From positions 1-64,000 of the forward strand of contig JACMJL010000217.1 in assembly GCA_014380625.1 (NCBI GenBank): 64,000 nucleotides of DNA. Direction: 5' to 3'. The number at the start of each line of letters is the position of its first letter. Positions within the stretch are counted from its first letter, which is position 1. The notes below the pieces were generated by a model. The model saw nothing but the letters and a program-made list of their open reading frames with translations. It was not told the DNA's origin and ran no database searches. Position numbers and translations under genes: made by a program. Source of the DNA: Clostridiaceae bacterium. GTDB lineage: Bacteria > Bacillota > Clostridia > Clostridiales > Clostridiaceae. This document shows positions 9,089-17,487 of the stretch, piece after piece.

Positions 9089-9120
9089 TTGAATTTTTGA
9101 TTGGTAAATTTAGGATTACT

Positions 9121-9166
9121 AGGACTGTAAATGAATTTGTTTTCATTTATGGTCCTTTATTTTTTG
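9121..9166 (+). terminator. Second, strong terminator in the same leader
   Basis: A 15-bp stem (9121-9135 with 9142-9156, two G-T pairs), loop of six, then TTATTTTTT. It lies between the promoter and the MutS2-like gene, so transcription must pass two terminators in a row. The AGGAC/GTCCT base makes it the stronger of the two. Confidence 0.8.
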
Positions 9167-9182
9167 TAAAGGGGGAATTTAA

Positions 9183-9251
9183 ATGTCAATTGTATTAGGT
9201 GGTATTAAAGTAAAAAATAAAGATATAAATGGAGGAATTAGAGTTGAATAA
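9183..9251 (+). CDS. 22-codon ORF overlapping the start of the MutS2-like gene
   Basis: ATG 9183 follows AAAGGGGG; the peptide begins MSIVLGGIKVKNK and ends NGGIRVE before TAA 9249-9251. It overlaps the proposed TTG start of the next gene (9244) by eight bases in another frame, and the GGAGG for that gene lies inside it. This suggests translational coupling: ribosomes finishing the short ORF re-initiate on the ATPase. No similarity recognised. Confidence 0.5.
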   Translation: MSIVLGGIKVKNKDINGGIRVE

Positions 9252-11178
9252 TAAAACCTTAGAACTATTAGAATTTGATAAAATTAAGGAAATAATAAAA
9301 GGGTACGCCCTTTCTGAAGATGCTAAGGAGCAAATCCAGAAGTTAGAACCCTATTTGGATATTAATATAATAGAAAAGAACATGAATGAAACCATGGAGG
9401 CTAGAGCAATTGTGAATATAAATTCAAGTATTCCAATTCATAGCTTGAGTGGAATAAAGCACTTAAAAGAAAAAATTAATAAGGGTGGGATTCTTTTCCC
9501 CGAAGAGCTAGGAAGCCTATGTGGTTTATTAAAAGAAACTAAGAAATTAAAAAGGTTTATGTTAAATAAAAATGAAGTCGCTCCAATTATAAGTACCTTT
9601 GCACTATCTACCTATGAACTTAATGATTTAGTTGAAGAAATAGAAAAAAGTATAGATGGGTCTAGAGTAACTGATAAGGCCAGTGGGAATTTATCAAAGC
9701 TTAGAAAGCGGATAATAATCTTAGAGGATAGAATTAAAAGTAAGCTAGATACTTTACTTAGAAATGCAAAGTATAAAAACTTTATACGAGACGCACTTGT
9801 TAGTCAAAGAAATGGTAGATATGTAATTCCCGTAAAGAGTGAATATAAAAATAATATTGAAGGAGATGTATTAGATAAGTCAGGTAGTGGTTCTACTGTG
9901 TTCATAGAACCTGAAGAAATTAAGAGATTACAAAATGAATTGAATATATTTAAAATTGAAGAAGAAAATGAAGTATATAAAATTCTCGCTGCCTTAACAG
10001 TGTTGGTTACCAGTTATGAAAGAGAAATAAATATCAATATTGAAACTATGAGTTATTATGATTTTCTCTTTGCAAAGGGAAAGTATAGTAAAACAATTGA
10101 TGGAAGAAGCGTAAAGCTTAATACAAGTAACTATATAAAAATTAATAAAGGAAGGCATCCACTTATTGGAAGTAATGTTGTACCCTTAGATTTTGAAGTA
10201 GGAAAAGCATACAATTCTGTAGTAATAACCGGACCTAATACTGGAGGAAAGACTGTAGCGCTTAAAACAGTGGGACTTTTAACAATTATGGCTCAATGCG
10301 GTTTACAGGTGCCTGTAGCAGCGGAGAGTGAATTTGCTATATTTTTAGATGTATTAGCAGATATTGGTGATGGTCAAAGTATAGAACAAAATTTAAGTAC
10401 TTTTTCTTCTCACATTACAAATATTATAAATATTTTAAATACTGCAGATAAGTACACTCTTGTGATCATGGATGAAATTGGTGCTGGTACAGATCCAGGA
10501 GAAGGCATGGGTATAGCTGTATCGGTATTAGAAGAGATTTACAAAAAAGGATCTATTATATTAGCCACTACCCATTACAGTGAAATCAAGGAATTTGCAT
10601 TAAAAAACCAAGGTTTTATTAATGGTTGTATGGAATTTGATATAGAGACCTTAAAGCCTCTCTATAAATTAAGTATAGGAAAACCTGGAGAAAGTAATGC
10701 CTTTTTAATTGCACTAAGACTGGGGATGAATAAGTTAATTATTGAGAGAGCCCATTTAGTAACTTATAAGGAAAAGAAAAATTATGAAGATTACAAGACT
10801 GAAATTATATTAAAACCTATTATAGAAGAGGACCATAAAGAAAAAATCATAAAGCTACAGAAAATTAATAAAATTTCAGAAAAACAAAAGGCTAAATCAA
10901 AATTTAACATTGGAGATTCTGTGTATATAACTTTTATGAAGAGAAGTGGAATTATCTGTGAACTTGAAAACTCTAAGGGTGATTATGGAGTTATGGTGAT
11001 GAAAAAGAAGCTGAAAATAAATAATAAGAGACTTTCTCTATATATTTTACAGGATGAGTTATATCCAGAGGATTATGATTTTGATATTATTTTTGAAAGT
11101 GTAGAAAATAGAAAAAAAGATAAGATAATGAGTAGAAAACATGTTGATGGAATTAAAATTGTTAAGGAAGATTTTTGA
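9244..11178 (+). CDS. MutS2-like ATPase lacking the Smr nuclease domain
   Basis: 644 residues from TTG 9244, eight bases after GGAGG; ATG 9229 would place the binding site inside the gene. It has the MutS2 order: N-terminal core/lever (LELLEFDKIKEIIKGYALSE), a coiled clamp region, the segment GRYVIPVKSEYK and SGSGSTVFIEPEEI, then the ATPase with Walker A GPNTGGKT (about 330-337), Walker B LVIMDEIGAGTDPGEG (about 404-419) and THYSEIKEFA. About residues 553-600 (FNIGDSVYITFMKRSG) look like a KOW domain. The C-terminal Smr endonuclease domain of full MutS2 (about 785 residues in B. subtilis) is absent. B. subtilis MutS2 acts on collided or stalled ribosomes through its ATPase and KOW parts; a similar role here is inference. 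The gene sits behind a leader-ORF attenuator with tandem terminators. Confidence 0.88.
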   Translation: MNNKTLELLEFDKIKEIIKGYALSEDAKEQIQKLEPYLDINIIEKNMNETMEARAIVNINSSIPIHSLSGIKHLKEKINKGGILFPEELGSLCGLLKETKKLKRFMLNKNEVAPIISTFALSTYELNDLVEEIEKSIDGSRVTDKASGNLSKLRKRIIILEDRIKSKLDTLLRNAKYKNFIRDALVSQRNGRYVIPVKSEYKNNIEGDVLDKSGSGSTVFIEPEEIKRLQNELNIFKIEEENEVYKILAALTVLVTSYEREININIETMSYYDFLFAKGKYSKTIDGRSVKLNTSNYIKINKGRHPLIGSNVVPLDFEVGKAYNSVVITGPNTGGKTVALKTVGLLTIMAQCGLQVPVAAESEFAIFLDVLADIGDGQSIEQNLSTFSSHITNIINILNTADKYTLVIMDEIGAGTDPGEGMGIAVSVLEEIYKKGSIILATTHYSEIKEFALKNQGFINGCMEFDIETLKPLYKLSIGKPGESNAFLIALRLGMNKLIIERAHLVTYKEKKNYEDYKTEIILKPIIEEDHKEKIIKLQKINKISEKQKAKSKFNIGDSVYITFMKRSGIICELENSKGDYGVMVMKKKLKINNKRLSLYILQDELYPEDYDFDIIFESVENRKKDKIMSRKHVDGIKIVKEDF

Positions 11179-11320
11179 GGAATTACCAGGTTAGCAAATA
11201 ATAATATATGTGCAAACTTAAAGTTCTTTTAAAACATATTTAATTATGATACAATGGATATGGAAAAATATGTAAATTAATAATAGTGAATGTTCTAGAC
11301 ATAATCAGCGAAATATTTCT

Positions 11321-11530
11321 AGTTATCATCATATTGAAGGAAATCTATTAATGTTGGGGTATCTAGCTTTTGTTGAGAAATCTGAGTTTGTTATGTCCTG
11401 CGAAGCTGATAAAATTAATTGGTTTTTAATTAAAGAAGCGAGATTAAATTTAAGGGAAGGTAGTATCGGTAAAAAACTTTTTTAAAAAGCTATAGAGGAT
11501 TTAAAGAAACGGGATAGTTCCACTGTGTAA
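11321..11530 (+). pseudogene. GNAT acetyltransferase relic
   Basis: An open frame without a start reads YHHIEGNLLMLGYLAFVE and later SIGKKLF, an in-frame TAA at 11483-11485, then KAIEDLKKRDSS. The pattern SIGKKLF-x-KAIEDLKKR resembles the acetyl-CoA-binding motif A of GNAT enzymes. The start, N-terminus and C-terminus are missing. The rest of the 11179-11647 interval shows nothing else recognisable. Confidence 0.5.
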
Positions 11531-11647
11531 GATACTACATAAATAAATTTTGATAATTATATTGATTTAATCTATAATAATGTTATGGTGAATTGTATAG
11601 GTAAATTTATAATGAAAATAAATAATGCAAAGGATGAGTGATTTATA

Positions 11648-12112
11648 ATGGATAAAACGATATTAACACACAACGGAGTAAAGAAACTAGAGGAAGAATT
11701 AGAATTTCGTACTGGAATAAAAAGAAGAGAAATTACGGCTTCAATCAAAGAAGCAAAAGCACATGGTGATTTAAGTGAAAATGCAGAATATGACGCAGCT
11801 AAGGATGATGAAGCAACGAATAATGATAGAATACTAAAGATTCAAGATTTGCTTAATAATTGCACTGTAGTAGAGGATGAAGCTAATGATGGTAAATTAG
11901 GTCTTGGAGGACAGGCTGATATTAAATTCCTTGATACTGATGATGTTGAAAAGGTGTGTTTAGTATCTACAGTAGAAACTAACCCAGAAACAATGGCTAT
12001 TAGTATAGAATCACCATTAGGAATTGCAATATACAGAAAAACAGTTGGAACAAAATGTGTGGTTGTATCGCCTGAAGGAAATTATGAAGTTGTTATTGAA
12101 AAAATCTATTAA
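11648..12112 (+). CDS. greA: Transcript cleavage factor GreA
   Basis: 154 residues, close to the family's usual 158. The N-terminal coiled-coil (to about residue 75) carries the tip motif HGDLSENAEYDAAKDDEA, whose acidic residues reach the RNA polymerase active site and trigger cleavage of backtracked RNA. The C-terminal domain (VCLVSTVETNPETMAISIESPLG) is the FKBP-like half. It has its own terminator and no operon partner. A second greA elsewhere in the genome is possible. Confidence 0.88.
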   Translation: MDKTILTHNGVKKLEEELEFRTGIKRREITASIKEAKAHGDLSENAEYDAAKDDEATNNDRILKIQDLLNNCTVVEDEANDGKLGLGGQADIKFLDTDDVEKVCLVSTVETNPETMAISIESPLGIAIYRKTVGTKCVVVSPEGNYEVVIEKIY

Positions 12113-12171
12113 ATAGTTTTAAAGTAAAAAATATTTAATAGATCATAAAACTAATTTGAGAAAAGGTGTGT

Positions 12172-12216
12172 CTTAAAATGATTTAAAGTCATTTTAAGAG
12201 GCAGCTCTTTTTTTTA
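12172..12216 (+). terminator. Terminator after greA
   Basis: CTTAAAATGA (12172-12181) pairs perfectly with TCATTTTAAG (12189-12198); AGGCAGCTC and a T8 run follow. Confidence 0.75.
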
Positions 12217-12264
12217 GTATAAAAAAGTTAAATATATTAATCCTATATACAAGGAGATGATATT

Positions 12265-12441
12265 TTGAATAAAGAAAGAGTAAAGGAAATACTTCAGTCT
12301 AAAGGTGTTATAAATGTTTTGTACAAAAATAATCCTGTGTGGATTGAAAGTATTAGCACCGATAGAGACGGAGTGATACAAGTTAGAAATCTAAAAACTG
12401 ATGAAACCTTAATGGTGGATATAAAAGATTTGAAGGATTAA
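12265..12441 (+). CDS. sspH: Small acid-soluble spore protein, H type
   Basis: 58 residues starting at TTG 12265 with AAGGAG nine bases upstream. The sequence begins MNKERVKEILQSKGVINVLY and continues NNPVWIESI, the conserved pattern of H-type SASPs (MN..R..EIL.S...NV.Y...PV.I). These small proteins are packed into the spore core, and the gene is expected to be transcribed in the forespore. This is direct evidence that the organism sporulates. Confidence 0.88.
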   Translation: MNKERVKEILQSKGVINVLYKNNPVWIESISTDRDGVIQVRNLKTDETLMVDIKDLKD

Positions 12442-12452
12442 GTAAATGTGGG

Positions 12453-12493
12453 GAGGATAATATTTACTCGTTACAAATTTAAATATTATCCTC
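12453..12493. terminator. Hairpin between sspH and the convergent YcgQ-like gene
   Basis: GAGGATAATATTT (12453-12465) and its exact complement at 12481-12493 form a 13-bp stem. Few T's follow, but the position between two convergent genes fits a shared terminator. Confidence 0.6.
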
Positions 12494-12564
12494 GAGATGG
12501 TTTTGTGTGCATTATTAATTATTGACAGATAATTTTATTTTATACATTAAAAATAAAATTTTAG

Positions 12565-13323
12565 TTATTCAGTATAAAGATAAGGTATAGCTGGTTTCTC
12601 TACAGGGTCAACTTTTTCTACTTTTATATAAGGTATTTCTTGAATTTTACCAGAATTTAAATGAGGCAATTTCCCTATAGTTCCGGTTACATTTACCCAC
12701 TGATCAGCATTAAAAGAACTTGCTCCGTCCCATTCGCAAAGAAGGCCTATAATCTCTGAATCTGCTGCACAGCAAATAATCATTATTCTTCCTACAATAA
12801 ATTCATTTTTAGAGGTTGTTTCATCTCTATATACAAATCCAGTAATATTAATTTTCTGTCCAATATACTTATCAGTGTTAGTGTTCATTACGCCATCAGT
12901 TATATCAATAAAGTTGTTATTATTAACCTCTAATAAGGAATTTTCATTATCAATTTTTAATATTGTAACATTTTCTTTATTTGAAGGCGAATTAGATTTT
13001 GCTATATTATTTTGAGATAAAGAAAGCTTTTTTTTACCAGCAATTTCTCCACTTAGACCTTGGGGATCTACTAATAGACCTAAGATTATAGGAATAAAAA
13101 ATATGGAAAAGGAAATTTTCCTGTTTTCCGATATTGTAAACAATCGTTTAAGTTGAAGTAAAGTTAATATTATTAAAAAAATAAAAGACAGGTAAGTATA
13201 TTTTATCATCCTTGGATGAATAAAATAGTATATTCTTCTCGTTGATAATAACATATAAAGGTAATAGGTTAAGCCAATTAGTATTAGCTGCCATTTCAAT
13301 TCACTTTTATTAAATTTAACCAT
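12565..13323 (-). CDS. TIGR03943/DUF1980 family membrane protein (YcgQ-like)
   Basis: 252 residues. Two or three N-terminal membrane segments (LIGLTYYLYMLLSTRR, LSFIFLIILTLLQLKRL, IFFIPIILGLLV) precede a soluble part with YIGQKINITGFVYRDE, IICCAADSEIIGLLCEW (paired cysteines) and WVNVTGTIGKL. This is the standard partner of the DUF318 permease encoded just upstream; the two genes overlap by 28 bases. The start follows AAAGGAGG. The pair is often linked to zinc or other metal homeostasis, but its exact transport reaction is not settled. Confidence 0.8.
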   Translation of the reverse strand: MVKFNKSELKWQLILIGLTYYLYMLLSTRRIYYFIHPRMIKYTYLSFIFLIILTLLQLKRLFTISENRKISFSIFFIPIILGLLVDPQGLSGEIAGKKKLSLSQNNIAKSNSPSNKENVTILKIDNENSLLEVNNNNFIDITDGVMNTNTDKYIGQKINITGFVYRDETTSKNEFIVGRIMIICCAADSEIIGLLCEWDGASSFNADQWVNVTGTIGKLPHLNSGKIQEIPYIKVEKVDPVEKPAIPYLYTE

Positions 13324-14450
13324 TGCAAACCTCCTTTGTACTCAATAAGGTTTATAAGGACGCCTAGGATGAAACATACAGTAAATATAATAAATATTAA
13401 TGTTATTACGAATTTAGCTTTAAAGGTACTACTAAGCATAAGGGTATTTTTTATATCTATCATAGGGCCAAATATCAAAAAAGCAACAATGGAGCCTGTA
13501 GTAAATTGACCAACAAAAGTTCTAGCAATAAATGCATCGGTCTCTGAGCATATAGCCAGTAAAAATGCTAAAACAATCATAGCTAACACTGAATATAAGT
13601 TATCTTGTCCTACAAATAAGATGTATTTTCTAGGCAAAAAGGTTTGCATTATAGAGGATAAAAATGCACCAAATATTAAAAATCTACCTACATCATGTAA
13701 TTCCATACTTGTATGTTCTAATACATTCATTATTTGAGAAAGTTGGTGAGTGTTTTTCTTTGTATGTTCATGTACGTGTACATGTTCATGTACATGTACA
13801 TGTTCATGACCACAACTACAACTAGCATGAGAATGATTATGTAAATGTGCATGGTTATCAGCTGCTTCAAATTCTTTTAGAATTTCATTGTTTCCTTGAA
13901 AAATTCCAATTAAGTTTCCAATAATCATAGCACTTATAAACCCTAAAAATCCCCTTAAAAACACCATAGATAGGTTATTTGAAAAAGCATAATATGTAGA
14001 GGATAATACTATTGGATTTAAAATCGGTACTGCAAGCATAAATGTTATCCCAATATGTAGAGGGACTCCTTTTTTTAGTAATCTTCTAACAATGGGTACT
14101 ATAGCGCAATCACAGACGGGAAATATTAATCCGATAAGTGCTGCACACAAAATCCCAATAAATCTATTTTTCGGGATAAGTGTAGCTATAAAATCCTCAC
14201 TAATAAAAATTTGAATTAATGAAGATATAAAGGTACCTAATATTATAAAAGGAAGTGCCTCTAAAATGATACTGATAAAAATTGTTGTAAAGCCCTGCAG
14301 GGATTTGTTATCAATTATGTAATTGTAATATTGAAAATTAATGTTAAAATGACTTAATAATAAGGGGATACTTAGAAATATAACCAAAAACAATGGAAGG
14401 ACACTACTAAATAATAAAAAGTTACGTGCAGTTTTTGCCTTATGAAGCAT
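13296..14450 (-). CDS. DUF318/ArsP_1-type permease (YcgR-like) with histidine-rich loop
   Basis: 384 residues with about eight membrane helices. The conserved helix FPVCDCAIVPIVRRLLKKG carries the C-D-C motif of this permease family, repeated in spirit by AICSETDAFIARTF in the second half. Between the halves lies a strongly histidine-rich loop (about residues 196-240; HEHVHVHEH repeated), typical of a metal-binding segment. The DNA of this loop is a near-perfect tandem of ACATG/TCATG units. First gene of a two-gene operon with the YcgQ-like protein; AGAGGTGAT precedes the ATG. Zinc is the likely ligand by analogy, not shown. Confidence 0.8.
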   Translation of the reverse strand: MLHKAKTARNFLLFSSVLPLFLVIFLSIPLLLSHFNINFQYYNYIIDNKSLQGFTTIFISIILEALPFIILGTFISSLIQIFISEDFIATLIPKNRFIGILCAALIGLIFPVCDCAIVPIVRRLLKKGVPLHIGITFMLAVPILNPIVLSSTYYAFSNNLSMVFLRGFLGFISAMIIGNLIGIFQGNNEILKEFEAADNHAHLHNHSHASCSCGHEHVHVHEHVHVHEHTKKNTHQLSQIMNVLEHTSMELHDVGRFLIFGAFLSSIMQTFLPRKYILFVGQDNLYSVLAMIVLAFLLAICSETDAFIARTFVGQFTTGSIVAFLIFGPMIDIKNTLMLSSTFKAKFVITLIFIIFTVCFILGVLINLIEYKGGLQWLNLIKVN

Positions 14451-14595
14451 TAATTGAATATCACCTCTTTAACTAAATGTTGTATGTTTAATAATATCCG
14501 TATAAGAGGTTAAATATTACAAATTTCATTATTTTGGAATATTCTATTTTAAGTTTTAATAATTATACTATATCTTTTCAGAAAGGAGATTTAAC

Positions 14596-15372
14596 ATGGA
14601 TATAGTAAATGCTACTAAAAAAATCTTCAATGTATTTATTACTTTAGTATTATTTATTTTAATTTTTTCAATAATAATTAATCCGAAAATAAATATAAAG
14701 AAAGAAAAAAGTATAATCCCATTCTCATTTAATGATAAGAATATTACCTATGACAATGATAATAGTTTGAATTTGATTACTGACTCAGAAACAGATAAAG
14801 ACCTTGAAGTTAAAAGAACAGATGTTATTAACAGGGCAAAGGCCATGGCAGAGGTGAAATGGATACCTAAATACGACATTAAGAATAGCTATGGGAACTA
14901 TACTTTTAAAAAAGGAAAAACCTATACAGGTATACCTTATACAATGGACATTTATCAAGTATCCTCCGTTAGCGATTTTTTAGCTAAGATTAAAGATAGT
15001 AAAGAGGTATATGGTAATGACTGTTCTGGGTTTGTAAGTATAGCATGGGGAATAAGTAGACAAACCACTCTAACCCTATTTAATTCGGTTAAACATGGAA
15101 GTATAATAGATGGGCACTTAATATCAGAAATATCTTGGGATGATTTAAAACCAGGAGATGCATTACTTAAAGACAATGGAAAAGGTGATGGTCATATTAT
15201 TTTATATAATGAAACTGACGATAATAATTCTGATAACATATTTGTATATGAACAAAATATATCAACGAAAGCACCTTTTGAGACACTTCCCGTAGCAAGA
15301 AAAGGTACAAGATCAAAGGTGAATCTTAAAAACAATGGTTATTTTCCTATAAGATTACAGGGATTAATTTAG
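14596..15372 (+). CDS. NlpC/P60-like cysteine peptidase, membrane-anchored or secreted
   Basis: 258 residues. A hydrophobic segment at about 10-32 (VFITLVLFILIFSIIIN) acts as a signal anchor. The catalytic region shows DCSGFVSIAWG with the cysteine near residue 143, then LKPGDALLK and the histidine in GDGHIILYNE near 199, which together fit an NlpC/P60-type papain fold acting on cell-wall peptides. The family match beyond these motifs is weak, so the substrate is uncertain. GAAAGGAG precedes the start. Confidence 0.68.
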   Translation: MDIVNATKKIFNVFITLVLFILIFSIIINPKINIKKEKSIIPFSFNDKNITYDNDNSLNLITDSETDKDLEVKRTDVINRAKAMAEVKWIPKYDIKNSYGNYTFKKGKTYTGIPYTMDIYQVSSVSDFLAKIKDSKEVYGNDCSGFVSIAWGISRQTTLTLFNSVKHGSIIDGHLISEISWDDLKPGDALLKDNGKGDGHIILYNETDDNNSDNIFVYEQNISTKAPFETLPVARKGTRSKVNLKNNGYFPIRLQGLI

Positions 15373-15389
15373 AAAATTAAAAAATAAAG

Positions 15390-15418
15390 TTTACATATTT
15401 CAAAAAGGACTTTATAAT
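15390..15418 (+). promoter_or_regulatory. Promoter of transketolase gene
   Basis: TTTACA (15390-15395) and TATAAT (15413-15418), spacer 17; the start codon lies 38 bases downstream of the -10 box. Confidence 0.6.
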
Positions 15419-15455
15419 AACTAATGAAAAGCATAAAAATACTAGGAGGTAGTTT

Positions 15456-17438
15456 ATGAGAAATATAGATACATTAGCTATAAATACCATAAGAGTAGTT
15501 TCTGCAGAAGCAATTGAAAAATCAAAATCAGGTCACCCAGGCCTGCCACTTGGAACTGCAGCTATGGCATACACATTATGGTCTAAGCATTTAAAGCATA
15601 ACCCAGGGAATTCAAAATGGATTGATAGAGATAGATTTGTTTTATCCGCAGGTCATGGTTCTATGCTTATTTATTCACTATTGCATATTTTTGGTTATAA
15701 GGTTTCCATGGATGACATTAAAGAATTTAGACAATACGGAAGTAAGACCCCAGGGCATCCTGAGTTTGGACATACGCATGGTGTTGAAACTACCACCGGA
15801 CCACTTGGTCAAGGAATTTGTAATGCAGTTGGTATGGCAATTTCTGAAGCATATATGGCAAAAAAATATAATAGACCTAATTATAAGGTGGTGGACCATT
15901 ATACTTATGCTATAGCGGGGGATGGTTGTCTTATGGAAGGTATTTCTTCTGAAGCTTCTTCTCTAGCGGGTACACTTGGTCTAGGAAAACTTATACTTTT
16001 GTATGATTCAAACAACATATCCATTGAAGGAGATACAGATATAGCCTTTAGAGAAAATGTTGGCTTAAGGTATGAAGCCTACGGCTTCCAGGTTATTAAT
16101 GTAGATGATGGTAATGATATAGTTAAAATTAATGCTGCAATTGAAGCTGCAAAAGCTGAGATTTCAAAGCCAAGTTTAATAATAGTTAAAACCATAATAG
16201 GATTTGGATGTCCTTTAAAGCAGGGTAAGGCTTCTGCTCATGGTGAGCCTTTAGGTGCAGAAAATTTTAAAGCTCTTAAAGAAAATTTAGATTGGAACTA
16301 TGAACCGTTTACTGTACCAAATGAAGTTCAAATTGAAATTGAAGGCTTTAAAAAAGAAGCAGAAAATAAAGAAGTAGCTTGGAATAATTTATTTGAAGAA
16401 TATTCAAAGGAATATCCAGAATTAGCAGAAGAATGGGAACTATGGTTTAGTGGTAAAATTTCTAAAGATTTATTATTAGATAAGGATTTTTGGAGTTTCG
16501 ATAAATCCTTAGCTACAAGAGATGCCTCTGGTATTCTTATAAATAGATTGGCTAAATTAGTTCCAAATCTTATTGGTGGGTCAGCAGATCTTGCACCTTC
16601 AAATAAGACTTACATGAATGGAAAGGGTGATTTCTCCGCAGAAGATAGATCTGGTTCAAACTTACATTTTGGAGTAAGAGAACATGCTATGGCAGCTATT
16701 GCAAATGGTATTTATTTACATGGGGGATTAAAGGTATTTGTATCTACATTCTTCGTATTTAGTGACTATATGAAAGGTGCTATGAGATTATCTGCACTTA
16801 TGAAGCTTCCAATCACTTATGTACTTACACATGATAGTATTGGAGTTGGAGAAGATGGACCAACACATGAACCAATTGAACAATTGGCTGCATTAAGAAG
16901 TATTCCTAATATGATAGTGTTTAGACCCGCTGATTCAAAGGAAACTGCAGCAGGCTGGTACTTGGCTGTTACTAAAAATGATGCACCCATTTCTCTTGTG
17001 CTAACGAGACAGGCTTTACCACTGTATGATAACACAGGTATTGAAGCTTTAAAAGGAGCGTATATTTTAAAGAATTCTGAAAAAGAAACTCCAGACCTTA
17101 TACTTATGGCTTCAGGTTCAGAAGTTGAACTTATTTTTAAAGCAGCGGATGAATTAAAGAAAAAGGGTATAGATGCTAGAGTAGTTAGTATGCCATCTTT
17201 TGAATTATTTGATGCTCAGAGTAACGAATATAAGGAAAGCATTTTACCTGGTAAGGTAAGAGCAAGACTTGCTGTGGAAGCTGCTACTTCTTTTGGATGG
17301 CATAAGTACACTGGGTTAGATGGAACTATAATTTCCATAGATCATTTTGGAGCATCAGGAAAAGCTGAGGTTCTATTTGAGAAATTTGGGTTTACCGTTG
17401 AAAAAGTAGTAATTGAAGCAGAAAAGATAATTAAATAG
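15456..17438 (+). CDS. tkt: Transketolase
   Basis: 660 residues, full length. Thiamine-diphosphate enzyme of the non-oxidative pentose phosphate pathway, moving two-carbon units between ketose and aldose phosphates. Visible are the N-terminal SGHPGLPLG, the diphosphate-binding [18 protein letters not shown] with the [10 protein letters not shown] end, the glutamate-bearing [14 protein letters not shown], and [17 protein letters not shown] of the pyrimidine domain. The start follows AGGAGG. Monocistronic, with a shared terminator downstream. Its cofactor depends on the thiamine salvage genes found 4 kb away, but the two are not one operon. Confidence 0.96.
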   Translation: MRNIDTLAINTIRVVSAEAIEKSKSGHPGLPLGTAAMAYTLWSKHLKHNPGNSKWIDRDRFVLSAGHGSMLIYSLLHIFGYKVSMDDIKEFRQYGSKTPGHPEFGHTHGVETTTGPLGQGICNAVGMAISEAYMAKKYNRPNYKVVDHYTYAIAGDGCLMEGISSEASSLAGTLGLGKLILLYDSNNISIEGDTDIAFRENVGLRYEAYGFQVINVDDGNDIVKINAAIEAAKAEISKPSLIIVKTIIGFGCPLKQGKASAHGEPLGAENFKALKENLDWNYEPFTVPNEVQIEIEGFKKEAENKEVAWNNLFEEYSKEYPELAEEWELWFSGKISKDLLLDKDFWSFDKSLATRDASGILINRLAKLVPNLIGGSADLAPSNKTYMNGKGDFSAEDRSGSNLHFGVREHAMAAIANGIYLHGGLKVFVSTFFVFSDYMKGAMRLSALMKLPITYVLTHDSIGVGEDGPTHEPIEQLAALRSIPNMIVFRPADSKETAAGWYLAVTKNDAPISLVLTRQALPLYDNTGIEALKGAYILKNSEKETPDLILMASGSEVELIFKAADELKKKGIDARVVSMPSFELFDAQSNEYKESILPGKVRARLAVEAATSFGWHKYTGLDGTIISIDHFGASGKAEVLFEKFGFTVEKVVIEAEKIIK

Positions 17439-17453
17439 AAATATAACTTTAAA

Positions 17454-17487
17454 TATAAAAGAAGGAGGAAATCCTCCTTCTTTTATA
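17454..17487. terminator. Bidirectional terminator between tkt and the flotillin-like gene
   Basis: A perfect 16-bp stem (17454-17469 with 17472-17487) containing GAAGGAGGA/TCCTCCTTC, with A's on one side and T's on the other. Confidence 0.85.

Noticed and set aside
8940-9146. Minus-strand 68-codon open frame across the MutS2-like leader
   Set aside because: It lies on the complement of the hairpin and terminator structures, has no ribosome binding site and no recognisable protein features.
9229-9243. ATG 9229 as the MutS2-like start
   Set aside because: It places the GGAGG site inside the gene; TTG 9244 is spaced correctly from it.
13770-13810. Tandem repeat considered as a CRISPR or intergenic repeat
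   Set aside because: It is in frame within the permease gene and encodes the histidine-rich loop; there are no spacers.
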